From: Membranipora membranacea
Lineage: Eukaryota > Bryozoa > Gymnolaemata > Cheilostomatida > Membraniporidae
Reading direction: 5' to 3'
NCBI GenBank assembly: GCA_914767715.1
Contig: OU612066.1
Span: 25,954,283-26,018,282 of the forward strand
DNA length: 64,000 nt
Shown here: piece by piece, positions 9,405-22,033 of the stretch
Layout: every line of letters begins with the position of its first letter
Position numbering within the stretch: position 1 is the first letter of the stretch
Program-made: the position numbers and the translations under genes
The notes under the pieces: model-generated
Seen by the model: only the letters and a program-made list of their open reading frames with translations
What the model was told of the DNA's origin: nothing
Databases searched by the model: none

Positions 9405-11968
9405 TTACAAAGTTTTTGCAAGTACACAACACTTGGTATGGGTTGACTTTGCCTCCTCTGACATAACCTCATAGTTCAGGTAGTTGTTCTGGAAGTCTAG
9501 CTCGCAGACTACTTGGAAGTCGTGCCGGTAAATCTTGTTACGCTGAGTGAAAGCGCTATCAGACAATGATGATATTAGTTTAAACCCTCTGTTAGTAGCC
9601 TCCTGTATAACCCTAGTAGTCATCTGATTGTTGATTCCCTTACGAGTGTACTCAGGGCCAACTGATGTCACGCCTATGTACCAGAGCGTGTCCACACTAA
9701 AGTAACAAAAACACACTTCAGATTATAGTAAACCATAATGCTCATATTTTATTAGTAAGCTAATATGTTATGTTGAGCCCCAACTCAACTCTTCATTTAG
9801 GATTAACAGAGTGCCAACAAATAATCAGAGAGCCAGCAGTGCACTCAGTTTAATTTTACACAATAGAATGGAACATGTTACCAGAGTTGTCTAAGTAAAT
9901 TGCTAAAACTGCTCTCTGATGCCTAAACAGTTACTTATCAAACCCTGGACGAAAAACACAACATGTCACCGATAACTAACTCACCTGAATTTGTTGAATA
10001 AATCCCCTTTCTCATGAGCCGCATCCAGAAAGTTGTCAATGTTCTCCATCAGTCTATACTGATCCTTATCCTCGAAGTATGCTTTGTATGGCTTAGGCGT
10101 GCCCAAAGGTTTGACACACAATGCATCTGATATCACAAAGCCAGCCACCTAAAATTAACATCATATAAATAAAGGTTTGTTTCCTGCAACAGTTATAACT
10201 TAGAAATCCATGTATTAAATTCAGGCGCTTATATCAGAGACAACGGCGCTGGTCCCCACATATGTTGCTACTGAGGCGAGACAGCATGACTTTCAACATA
10301 TTCTGTATAACAAATATCCCATAAATTTTGTCAGGAATGGTTGCGTTCATTGTTACAAACATAGAGTTATTATATACATATGTATGTAATGTATGTAATG
10401 TATACTAGGTATACATGTGTATAATAATGTATACTATGTATATAATAGCTCTATGGTTACAAAATGCTAAGAGTTAAAGGTGAAAAGCAAATTCATTAAC
10501 AAAGGTTGTCTCCTTTAATCTCATGACAGGAAAACTATGAAATATGGCCAACTCATATAGTTTAAATTTCGGCGACGGAACATTTAACCATTTCCGAAAC
10601 CTGATTTTGTAGCCAATCTTTCTGAACGAGGGTAACATCCTGTGGTTTGCCATATTCTCTTGTTTGTTGAAAATCTGTAGCCATGACAATCAATGATCAG
10701 AATTTGTAAAAAATAGAAAATCATACTCCCCCATTCCTTTGTATCATAAGCCATCACATTAATTAACCCATAAGAAGTTTATTTTATCAAGTCTTCTTAC
10801 CTTTTTATTGACAACGTCCCAGGCAACAATGGTGGGCGTCTTCTGGTCATAGTTCAGTGTATCATACAGCATTAACTCCATCTTCTCTTTAATGTCTACA
10901 TTTATTGGTTGGCAGAAAAATGTGAAATCTGCACTCAATGGCTCATGTTCCCAAAAACTGAGCCAACTATCTGATAAGTCTTTGCGGCGCTTCCAAGCCT
11001 CTTCCCATACCTTATTAGCAAAAGATCCGAGAAACTTATGAAATATGATCTATAAGCTTAATATAACAACTGTATGTGTGAGAGCAGTGAGAAAACTGAA
11101 AACTGAAACTGCTCAACAATCATAGATATGAAGAAGATTACCGACTCAATTCGTGATTGTAAAATGGTGGTACCAAAAACTTTTAGAGTTATAGAGGGAT
11201 TCTGGCAAGCTTTGTGGGTTGGAATGGGTATGAAAAATTATGATAATCACATTTAAAGAGGACAAACAAATCATAAATGAGATCAGCATGCTGTATCTGG
11301 GAACCCAGGGTTAACGATGCATTGTGGGAATGCTGTAATTATATTAGTATATAGCGAATTTTCATAACACTTGAACACTACCCAAATCCAATGCATGTTA
11401 TAGTCAGGTATAGTCACTTATGATGATGTTTTGTCAGATTTGCATGGTAAAAAAGTTCAATGCTCTACTCGATATGAATTAGTCATCATGGGAAAGGTGC
11501 CTCCCATATGGGAAGATAACTCTCTTTCTCTGCATTATGATATCACAGTCACTGTACCATGCAAGTCTGACACAACTTCATCATATGTAACTGCCTGACA
11601 ATAACATGCTTTGTCTTTACTCCAGTTTGAACAACTATAAGATGAGGTATTAGACAAAAACAACCAAGTAAGCATGAGTACTATCAGAGGGATATGGTGT
11701 GACAATCTATGGTTAATTTCATTAATAAGGGGCGGAAACATGTTGGGTACTACTACTAAATCGACTTTAACGATCAGCGATAACCATATTATATAATGTA
11801 GTCTCGATGTCACTGTGCCTTAGAGCAGTGCTATAAAACATCAAACTCTTCCATTCCATTGTATTATGTTACCCAATTGACAATGATGCCAAGATTCTCA
11901 GAAAAACTCCTAGCCAACAAAAAAACCCAATTAAGCTTAAAACTTACTTGAATTTCTATATTCTCCAT
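9405..11968 (-). CDS. GNAT-family N-acetyltransferase copy B, four exons
   Basis: Exons on the minus strand: 11948-11968 (MENIEIQ, then gtaagt), 10801-11010 (210 nt, phase 0 both sides), 9985-10148 (164 nt, ends phase 2) and 9405-9696. The joined frame is 228 residues without interruption, the usual GNAT length. Exon 3 opens VAGFVISDAL, a typical central GNAT strand. Exon 4 has TSVGPEYTRKGINNQMTT, corresponding to the beta4-alpha3 acetyl-CoA loop, then a final strand around ISSLSDSAFTQ. The canonical Q/R-x-x-G-x-G/A loop reads T-R-K-G-I-N, so two signature positions are non-standard. The style is that of invertebrate arylalkylamine/dopamine N-acetyltransferases (acetyl-CoA transfer to an amine, cytosolic); the substrate cannot be read from sequence. 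Start chosen because the same short first exon, donor and ATG occur in all three copies. Confidence 0.82.
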
Positions 11969-12104
11969 CACAAGTCTTTGTCCGCTACAAGAATTATAAG
12001 AGTTCTGGTTTAAGATGTATGAATGAATGTACGTGTATTCAAGCCATTTATCATTGCAATAATGATAACATTAGTTTTAGATAGAAAATGCTTTTCTGTA
12101 TACG

Positions 12105-12235
12105 ATAGAGCAGCTGTAGCTCCATGTTAAAACTTTAGTGTTCAAATCCCGAAGGGTGCGGTGGTGTCAGGATGAGCATCAGGCCACAATTGCTCTGCGC
12201 CATGGGCCATGTAACCAGAATGGAACAAGGCAATT
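12105..12235 (+). repeat. SINE-like remnant of unit 2
   Basis: Same element as at 3885-4005: a gtgttcaaatccc B-box-like segment, then gcggtggtgtcaggatgagc and ctctgcgccatggg. In unit 3 the same sequence is interrupted at its TTAA by the 1.36 kb palindrome. Confidence 0.5.
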
Positions 12236-15208
12236 AGTTACACAAACCCGCCTATATAAATAAGCACTGTATCTTCTCACAGGGTGGTTGGTCCGTAGTA
12301 AGAGACCACTCATTGTACCTACTGGTGACTATCGGAGGTATATCTGTCTTTTACACTGAATCCAGGTAAATTGTATCAGTTTTTGCAAGCTAGATACCAC
12401 TGGGTTGAGTTAAGACTACAAGCCCAATAGGGGACTTAGCAAGATGTAGGCCTGAGTTTCCAGCTCTTCTACATTTTACTCCTCTTTCTCAGTTCGCATG
12501 AGAAATATTTTGTGTTGTTGGTAAATCAGCTGATCATGTATTGCACTAGCCTGTCTTGACGAGCTTTGTTGACTTGACAATGTTGTTGTTGGTGTCAGCA
12601 GAGCTTTTCAAGACACTCATGGACATGATAGATTGACAAAACTGGAAGCTTGAACACTATTTTCAAAGCCTCAAAGATTAAATCAAACCACATCACAGGC
12701 TTAATACAGGCTAAATGTTTTGAACCCTGTGCCTACTACCCACCCATGCTATACAATTACAGCTAATACACATTTTGAACGAAATTGGTTTTGAAATATT
12801 GATAAAATTGTGTCACCTATATTACGAAGCTAGCCAACTACTAATATCATCTTACCCGTTCAAGCCTTGATTGCCTTATCAGTATTTGACTATGCAAGCC
12901 AAAACCGTCATATTGTACCAGCATTTTTGATAATAAATGCTATTATTGTGCAAATTTGGCACTCAGCCATACATATAAAAAGGGAGGCTTTATATCTACG
13001 CTCTTAGCCAAACTGCATGCATCTTTATGTAGAAAAATCACATAAGCCACATTATCACATACTATAAAACCCATACAATATGTAGCTAACCAGTGGTCCC
13101 AAGTATTAACACAATCGTCGATGCGCTTAAGTTTACTCAATGCTGTGGTTTAGTTGACTGATGTTGGGCAAACTTTGAATGATAGCAGAATAAGGAAGAC
13201 ACCTGCACCATCTGGATGAGCTAGTAATCTGCCGTCTATTTTGTATACTGTTTCTAAACTCCTCTTTTCCCTAATCAAACCAGGTGTCAATTGACATAAA
13301 ATTGGGAAACTTGAATTTGATATTGACCAAGGATACTACTTAGAATTTCAAATATATTACACAGGACATACAACTCCAATATGCAATTTATCTCTATGGT
13401 GTTCCGAACGGAGACAGTGAGGATTACTATAGTGTATCCTTTACTGAATCATAGACATTATGCAAAATGAATCGGAAAAAAATTATTTATTGTTATCTAT
13501 TACATGAAGAAACTCCATATAGAAATATCATACACTATTGAGAAGGAAAACTCCCTTAGAAAACAACTTTTGAACTTTCCTATATGGCTTGTGAATCCAG
13601 GCTTTCAATCCAGGTGTTTTCTATATATAAGACAATCTCGAGGATCACACAAAAAACTCGCCGCAGCTCAATGTTAAAAAAAAACACAAGCTTATTAAAT
13701 TTTAGCTTTGATACCAATTTTAGCAAGCGTATATTTAACACCATAAGATTCATTGATGTGGTCATCACCAACATTCTGAGGTTGTGTCTCCTTGGTGAAT
13801 GGGAAGAACCTGGGGTTCTCCACACCTTTAACCTGGGTCCGGGGGAAGTAGTCGTACAACATCTGCATGGTGATGTCTTCTAGTTTTGGCAATTCAAAGC
13901 AATAAAGGATAAACAATTTATCAGTAACTAATGTCATCATGATTTGCACCGATAAAAACTTTGGTACATCTTAGTTGTTTTAATCTGGGATTTTTCCAGT
14001 GTAAACATTCTCCATGTCACAGCAAAATGGGTCTTAATCTCTTTTGTGGTAGATATGCAATTTTGCAAAGGTCTGATCTCATAGTCATAAGTATCTTATC
14101 AAATGGGATCTCTCTAAGAAACACAACACCGTTCTACCAGAAAACTTGCGAGAATAGTAATGTATAGTAATGTTATTTGTCTGCCCCTTATCAGAAGGAA
14201 GACAACTTTTAACAATTGAGTGCATTTTCATTAAGCGAAGATTTAATTTTAATACTTTTATTGGCATCATAATCATATTTAGGAAAAAAAAATGCTTTTC
14301 ATTATGGATCTTGATACGTTAGTTAAACTGCTGAAAGTTGGTGTGTGTGTCATTTAAAAATCACTACAGAAGAATCTAGCAAAAATCTTGAATACAACAT
14401 TTTTTATCTGCCCCAAGTTGGTGCTTAAAATTTCACATTTTATCATCAGATTTAAAAATCAGGCAAATTATTGCGTGGCGTAAAAAATAATTTTAGGCCC
14501 TTTATTTATTATTGTAGGAAAAAAAATATGATGAATTATACCTCTATGAATAAGTACTACCCGCTTAGAAATTTCTTGCAATCAAATTGTCTCAGCAATC
14601 CACTTTTCTAAAAACAACTTTTTAACCTTATTTCCTTAATAAAATGACGCAACGTCATCCAATATAACTTTTGATGAGCTATTAACCATCAGTAACTCGG
14701 CAGCTTTCCAACAGTGTATAGAAAGTCTACATTTACCGACCCCCGTGTCTCTACCTTGGCCATCTCATGTTTTGGTTCATTTTAAAGAGAGCAACTTCAA
14801 GAACGTACCAAAAGAGGACACAGAGGATGCAGTAGATGCAGCCTTGTAACAGAGGATTTGCAGAGAATTCCTCTGATATGTTTAACATCGATTGGCAAGG
14901 GTTATTGTCACTTGTAGAGGGTAATTACAAGATGCAAGAATACAACATGCATCAATCAATCCCTTCATTGGTTGCATTGAGCATACTACCCTTTTGAATT
15001 AGCTTGTTGCTATGGAAGTGGAAGCAAGTTTTATTCTGTAATCACCGAAACCAATTGTTATTAATACTAAAAATTTACGACAAAAAAAGAAACAGAAATG
15101 GTCCAGATCGAGGTCAGGATAGCTATCATTTTTCAGTACAGAGCATTAGAGATAAATGATTACAACAAGATTTAGGCCTCTCTTTGATGTACATGAACTT
15201 ATGTCCTG

Positions 15209-18158
15209 TTACAAAGTTTTTGCAAGTACACAGCACTTGGTATTGGTTGACTTTGCCTCCTCTGACATAACCTCATAGTTCAGGTAGTTGCTCTGGAAGT
15301 CTAGCTCGCAGACTACTTGGAAGTCGTGCCGGTAAATCTTGTTACGCTGAGTGAAAGCGCTATCAGACAATGATGATATTAGTTTATACCCTCTGTTAGT
15401 AGCTTCCTGTATAACCCTAGTAGTCATCTGATTGTTGATTCCCTTACGAGTGTACTCAGGCCCAACTGATGTTATGTTTATGTACCAGAGCTTGTCCACA
15501 CTAAAGTAACAAAAACACAATTCAGATTATAGTAAATTTTTATTAGTAAGCTAATATGTTATGTTGAGCCCCAACTCAACTCTTCATTTAGGATTAACAG
15601 AGTGCCAACAAAAAATCAGAGAGCCAGCAGTGCACTCAGTTTAATTTTACACAATAGAAGGGAACATGTTACCAGAGTTGTCTAAGTAAAATTGCTAAAA
15701 CTGTTCTCCGATGTCTAAACAGTTACTTATCAAACCCTGGACGAAACACACAACATGTCACCGATAACTAACTCACCTGAATTTGTTGAATAAATCCCCT
15801 TTCTCATGAGCCGCATCCAGAAAGTTGTCAATGTTCTCCATCAGTCTATACTGATCCTTTTCCTCGAAGTATGCTTTGTATGGCTTAGGAGTGCCCAAAG
15901 GTTTGACACAAAATGCATCTGATATCACAAAGCCAGCCACCTAAAATTAACATCATATAAATAAGGGTTTGTTTCCTGCAACAGTTATAACTTAGAAATC
16001 CATGTATTAAATTCAGACGCTTATATCAGAGACTACGGCGCTGGTCCCCACATATGTTGCTACTGAGGCGAGACAGCATGACTTTCAACATATTCTGTAT
16101 AACAAATATCCCATAAATTTTGTCAGGAATGGTTCCGTTCATTGTTACAAACATAGAGTTATTATATACATATGTATGTAATGTATGTAATGTATACCAG
16201 GTATACATGTGTATAATAATGTATACTATGTATATAATAGCTCTATGGTTACAAAATGCTAAGAGTCAAAGATGAAAAGCAAATTCATTCACAAAGGTTG
16301 TCTCCTTTAATCTCATGACAGGAAAACTATGAAATATGGCCAACTCATATAGTTTAAATTTCGGCGACGGAACATTTAACCATTTCCGAAACCTGATTTT
16401 TTAGCCAATCTTTCTGAACGAGGGTAACATCCTGTGGTTTGCCATATTCTCTTGTTTGTTGAAAATTTGTAGCCATGAAAATTAATGATCAGAATTTGCG
16501 AAAAATAAAAAATCATACTCCCCTATTCCTTTGTATCATAAGCCATCACATTAATTAACCCATAAGAAGTTTATTTTATCAAGTCTTCTTACCTTTTTAT
16601 TGACAACGTCCCAGGCAACAATGGTGGGCGTCTCCTGGTCGTAGTTCAGTGTATCATACAGCATTAACTCCATCTTCTCTTTAATGTCTACATTTATTGG
16701 TTGGCAGAAAAATGTGAAATCTGCACTCAATGGCTCATGTTCCCAAAAACTGAGCCAACTATCTGATAAGTCTTTGCGGCGCTTCCAAGCCTCTTCCCAT
16801 ACCTTATTAGCAAAAGATCCGAGAAACTTATGAAATATGATCTATAAGCTTAATATAACAACAGTATGTGTGAGAGCAGTGAGAAAACTGAAAAATATCC
16901 TGCTCAACAATCATAGATATGAAGAAGATTACCGACACAATTCGTGATTGTAAAATGGTGGTACCAAAGACTTTTAGAGTTATAGAGGGATTCTGGCAAG
17001 CTTTGTGGGTTGGAATGGGTATGAAAAATTATGATAATCACATTTAAAGAGGACAAGCAAATCATTAATGAGATCAGCATGCTGTATCTGGGAACCCAGG
17101 GTTAACGATGCATTGTGGGAATGCTGTAATTATATTAGTATATAGCGAATTTTCAAAACACTTGAACACTACCCAAATCCAATGCATGTTATAGTCAGGT
17201 AAAGTCACTTATGATGATGTTTTGTCAGATTTGCATGGTAAAAAAGTTCAATGCTCTACTCGATATGAATTAGTCATCATGGGAAAGGTGCCTCCCATCA
17301 GTGGCGTATATTAGCACTCACGGCCCACGGATTTCCGTGAGTGGCTGAATAGCTCAGTGTGTAGAGCCTCTGCCTATTAATCACTGATAATAATATTGTT
17401 GTGGGTTTGAATCCCGTCGAGGTCAAGTTTTTTTCAAATGGGTGCTTTATAACTTCTACTGCTATTGAGCTGTTTTCTGTAAGTACCCAACAGCTCAGTG
17501 AGCTATTGAAATACCTCTCTGCTTGCACTATTTTGCTACCAATATGCAAAAATTTCCGTGGTGGCAGGGCGCTTAAGCGCCCCTCCCACACCCTCCCCGC
17601 CACGCCCACGGCGTGTGGATCGGGCTGTGCCCGATCATTATGCTCATCTCTAAAAAGTCAGTGAGTGAAATTTTTTAGAATATACGCCCCTGCCTCCCAT
17701 ATGGGAAGATAACTCTCTTTCTCTGCATTATGATATCACAGTCACTGTAGCATGCAAGTCTGACACAACTTCATCATATGTAACTGCCTGACAATAACAT
17801 GCTTTGCCTTTACTCCAGTCTGAACAACTATAAGATGAGGTATTAGACAAGAACAAACAAGTAAGCATGAGTACTATCAGAGGGATTTGGTGTGACAATC
17901 TATGGTTAATTTCATTAATAAGGGGTAGAAACATTTACGGTACTACTAAATCGACTTTAAGGATCAGCGATAACCATATTAAATAATGTAGTCTCGATGT
18001 CACTGTGGCTTAGAGCAGTGCTATAAAACATCAAACTCTTCCATTCCATTGTATTATGTTACCCAATTGACAATGATGCCAAGATTCTCAGAAAAACTCC
18101 TAGCCAACAAAAAAACCCAATTAAGTTTAAAACTTACTTGAATTTCTATATTCTCCAT
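15209..18158 (-). CDS. GNAT-family N-acetyltransferase copy C, four exons
   Basis: Exons 18138-18158, 16593-16802, 15777-15940 and 15209-15500 have the same lengths and phases as copy B (21, 210, 164, 292 nt) and give an uninterrupted 228-residue frame. The protein differs from copy B at only a handful of positions (for example FEEK for FEDK in exon 3, INITSVGP for IGVTSVGP in exon 4). It has the same unusual acetyl-CoA loop, YTRKGINN. Intron 1 is about 400 bp longer than in copy B because of a hAT-like MITE; splice sites are untouched, so splicing should be unaffected. B and C are recent duplicates, with the same expected biochemical role and no visible sign yet of divergence in function. 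Confidence 0.82.
17299..17692. mobile_element. hAT-like MITE carrying a tRNA-like cassette
   Basis: The ends are CAGTGGCGTATATT and AATATACGCCCCTG (13 of 14 inverted matches). They are flanked by an exact 8-bp duplication CCTCCCAT (17291-17298 and 17693-17700), the hAT signature. Unit 2 shows the empty site with a single CCTCCCAT. Inside, on the plus strand, is a tRNA-like segment (about 17342-17427): tagctcagtgtgtagagcc as A-box region, ggtttgaatcc as B box, then a seven-T run at 17428-17434. No transposase, so it is non-autonomous. The open frames across it (17298-17609, 17401-17664) are not genes. Confidence 0.85.
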
Positions 18159-18324
18159 CACAAGTCTTTGTCAGCTACAAGAATCATAAGAGTTCTGATT
18201 TAGGATGTATGTATGTATGTATGTACGTGTAATCAAGCCATTTATCATTGCAATAATGATAACATTAGGTTTAGATAGAAAATGCTTTTCTGTATACGAT
18301 AGAGCAGCTGTAGCTCCATGTTAA

Positions 18325-19687
18325 GGTAATGTCAAAGACCGATCCGAATATCAACATATCATATACCGTTGGAAAGCTGCCGAGCTACTGAGAATGAATA
18401 GCTGAACAAAACCTTGATTCAATGACGTTGCGTCATTTTAGGGAGGAAATGAGGCAGAAAACGCTGTTTTTGTCACAGCAGATGGAGGAGTCAAATTAAT
18501 TGCAAGAAATTTCAAAACAGGTGGAATGTATACTTAGAGATTGAGTTCATAGTAAAATTTGATTTTCTTTGATATATGACTATTCTAAACTGACTTTTTA
18601 CGTCACGCCATACAACGCATTTTTCTTTGTGAAGCCGGGAAAATATGAGAAATTTCAATCATTAATTCAGAACAGATCATAGGCTCGAAACAAAATTAAT
18701 TATGATTTTCCCTTAGAGTACACTTCAAATGTCATACATATTGACTTTCAACAAATTAGCTTGCATATTGCGAAAACAGTACACTCTCGAATACACCTGA
18801 TATTTTTTGCAACTTTTGCATAACGTCAAATGTGCTGTCCAAATGACCATTATTGTGGCCAAACAATGTTTTTTTGAAAGTTCTCACATACGAAGCCGCT
18901 TTTATTACCCATGGTGCACGCAGGAAATGCCAACAGATTTTTTCACCGCATCTTCGTTTTTCTTGAATTTAACGCAAAAGAATGGCCAAAAACACCTCAA
19001 AAGTCCCAAAAAATAGCTGTTTGTTGGCATTCTTTTGCAATAAATTCAAGAAAAACGAAGATGCAGGCAAAAAATCTTTTGGTATTTCCTGTGTGCACCA
19101 TGGCTTATGAAAGCGGCTTCGTATGTGGGAACTTTCAAAAAAACTTTGTTTGGCCACAATAATGGTCATTTGGACAGCACATTTGATGTTATGCAAAAGT
19201 TGCAAAATATATTAGCTGTATTCGAGAGTCTACTGTTTTCGCAATATGCAAGCTAATTTGTTGAAAGTTAATAGGTATGACATTTGAAATGTACTTTAAG
19301 GGAAAATCATAATTAATTTTGTTTCGAGCCTATGATCTGTTCTGAATTAATGATTGAAATTTCACATATTTTCACGGCTTCACAAAAAAAAATGCATTGT
19401 ATGGCGTGACGTAAAAATTCAGCTTAGACAAGTCATATATCAAAGAAAATCAAATTTTACGATGAACGCAGTCTGTAAGTATGCATTCTGCCTGGTTTGA
19501 AATTTCTTGCATTTAATTTGACTCCTCCATCTGCTGTGACAAAAACAGCATTTTCTGCCTCATTTCCTCCCTAAAATGACGCAACGTCATTGAATCAAGG
19601 TTTTGTTCAGGTATTCATTTTCAGTAGCTCGGCAGCTTTCCAACGGTATATGATATGTTGATATTCGGATCGGTCTTTGACATTACC
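18325..19687. mobile_element. 1.36-kb palindromic TTAA element (piggyBac-like foldback)
   Basis: Nearly the whole element is two inverted arms of about 650 bp around a short centre near 19005. The ends are GGTAATGTCAAAGACCGATC and its complement, flanked by TTAA on both sides (18321-18324, 19688-19691). The empty site in unit 2 has one TTAA. TTAA duplication is the piggyBac hallmark; no transposase is encoded. The mirrored open frames at 18807-19016 and 18969-19205 are the same arm read from both sides. Confidence 0.85.
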
Positions 19688-21021
19688 TTAAAGGATTAGT
19701 GTTCAAATCCCGAGGGGTGCGGTGGTGTCAGGAAGAGCATCAGGCCATAATTGCTCTGCGCCATGGGTCATGTAACCAGAATGGAACAAGGCAATTAGAT
19801 ACACAAACCCGCCTATATAAATAGGCACTGTATCTTCTCACAGGGTGGTTGGTCCATAGTAAGAGACCACTTATTGTACCTACTGGTGACTATCGGAGGT
19901 ATACCTGTCTTTTACACTGAATCCAGGTAAATTGTATCAGTTTTTGCAAGCTAGATACCACTGGGTTGAGTTAAGACTACAAGCCCAATAGGGGACTTAG
20001 CAAGATGTAGGCCTGAGTATCCAGCTCTTCTACATTTTACTCCTCTTTCTCAGTTCGCATGAGAAATATTTTGTGTTGTTGGTAAATCAGCTGATCATGT
20101 ATTGCACTAGCCTGTCTTGACGAGCTTTGTTGACTTGACAATGTTGTTGTTGGTGTCAGCAGAGCTTTTCAAGACACTCATGGACATGATAGATTGACAA
20201 AACTGGAAGCTTGAACACTATTTTCAAAGCCTCAAAGATTAAATCAAACCACATCACAGGCTTAATACAGCTGCTAAATGTTTTGAACCCTGTGCCTACT
20301 ACCCACCCATGCTATACAATTACAGCTAATACACATTTTGAACGAAATTGGTTTTGAAATATTGATAAAATTGTGTCACCTATATTACGAAGCTAGCCAA
20401 CTACTAATATCATCTTACCCGTTCAAGCCTTGATTGCCTTATCAGTATTTGACTATGCAAGCCAAAACCGTCATATTGTACCAGCATTTTTGATAAAAAA
20501 TGCTATTATTGTGCAAATTTGGCACTCAGCCATACATATAAAAAGGGAGGCTTTATATCTACGCTCTTAGCCAAACTGCATGCATCTTTATGTAGAAAAA
20601 AGCACATAAGCCACATTATCACATACTATAAAACCTATATAATATGTAGCTAACCAGTGGCCCCAAGTATTAACACAATCGTCGATGCGCTTAAGTTTAC
20701 TCAATGCTGTGGTTTAGTTGACAGATGTTGGGCAAACTTTGAATGACAGTAGTATAAGGAAGACACCTGCACCATCCGGATGAGCTAGTAATCTGCCTTC
20801 TATTTTGTATACTGTTTCTAATCTCCTCTTCTCCCTAATCAAACCAGGTGTCAATTGACATAAAATGGGAAAACTTTACTTTGATATTGACCAAGGATCT
20901 ACTTAGAATTGCAAATATGTTACACAGGACACACAACTCCAATATGCAATTTATCTCTATGGTGTTCCGAAGAGACAGTGAGGATTACTATAGTGTATCC
21001 TTTACTGAATCATAGACATTA

Positions 21022-21855
21022 TGCAAATTGAATCGGAAAAAAATTATTTATTGTTATCTATTACATGAAGAAACTCCATATAGAAATATCATACACTATT
21101 GAGAAGGAAAACTCCCTTAGAAAACAACTTTTGAACTTTCCTATATGGCTTGTGAATCCAGGCTATCAATCCAGGTGTTCTCTATATAATAGACAATCAC
21201 GAGGATCACACAAAAAACTCGCCGCAGCTCAATGTTCAAAAACAAACAAAGCTTATTAAATTTTGTCTTTGATACCAATTTTAGCAAGCGTATATTTAAC
21301 ACCATAAGATTCATTGATGTGGTCATCACCAAAATTCTGAAGTTGTGTCTCCTTGGTGAATGGGAAGAACCTGGGGTTCTCCACACCTTTAACCTGAGTC
21401 CAGGGGAAGTAGTTGTACAAAATCTGCATGGTGATGTCTTCTAGTTTTGGCAATTCAAAGCAATAAAGGATAAACATTTTATCAGTAACTAATGTCATCA
21501 TTATTTGCGCCCAAAAACTTTGGTACATTTTAGTTGTTTTAATCTGGGATTTTTCCAGTGTAAAAATTCTCCATGTCACAGCAAAACGGGTCTCAATCTC
21601 TTTTGTGGTAGATATGCAATTTTGCAAAGATCTGGTCTCTTAGTTATAAGTAACTTATCAAAGGGGTTCACTCTAAGAAACACAACACCGTTCTACCAGA
21701 AAACTTGCAAGAATAGTAATGTATAGTAATAGTACTTGTCTGCCCCTTATCAGAAGGAAGACAACTTTTAACCATAGAGTGCATTTCCATCAAGCGAAGA
21801 TTTTTTTAAAATACTTTTATTGGCATCATAATCATATTTAGGAAAAAAATGCTTT
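21022..21855. repeat. Tandem unit 4, truncated
   Basis: The fourth start of the unit, with the same motif and the recurring frame (21256-21627 minus), breaks off after the aggaaaaaaatgcttt segment at about 21855. It enters unrelated sequence containing another TTAA foldback. It marks the right edge of the array. Confidence 0.8.
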
Positions 21856-22033
21856 TTGTTATGTGCCAAGAGAAAAAAGGGAAAAAAAAGAAATTTGTAA
21901 AGGTATGTGAATTGAGCTAATAGTTGTTGAAGAGAGATAATTGATAAATTGTCTTGTAAAAGTTGATAGAGTATTTTAATGAAGTAATAAATCTTGGTAG
22001 AGAGTTAAAAACAGTGACGATAGATGCGTTTAA

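Larger units (their letters stand above)
7651..13461. repeat. Tandem unit 2 (~5.8 kb)
   Basis: It begins at the cattatgcaaattgaatcgg motif and runs to the next occurrence of the same motif. It is nearly identical base for base to unit 3 once the two insertions in unit 3 are removed (5811 versus about 5.79 kb), implying a recent duplication. Contents: a recurring open frame at 7890-8135, an old half of a TTAA-type foldback (8490-8960), the GNAT gene, and the SINE-like piece at about 12105-12235. The stretch 12240-13440 shows no supported gene. Confidence 0.85.
13462..21021. repeat. Tandem unit 3 with two transposon insertions
   Basis: Collinear with unit 2 throughout. It is longer only because of a 394-bp hAT-like MITE in GNAT intron 1 (17299-17692) and a 1363-bp palindrome (18325-19687) in the SINE-like remnant. 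Both are absent from unit 2 and so postdate the duplication. The recurring open frames at 13695-13949, 13961-14167 and 14085-14276 are counterparts of those in unit 2. The stretch 19790-21020 holds no supported gene. Confidence 0.85.

Noticed and set aside
18807-19205. Mirrored 69-83 residue frames with the same protein sequence on both strands
   Set aside because: They are the two arms of one palindromic transposon; the shared sequence comes from the inverted repeat, not from a gene.
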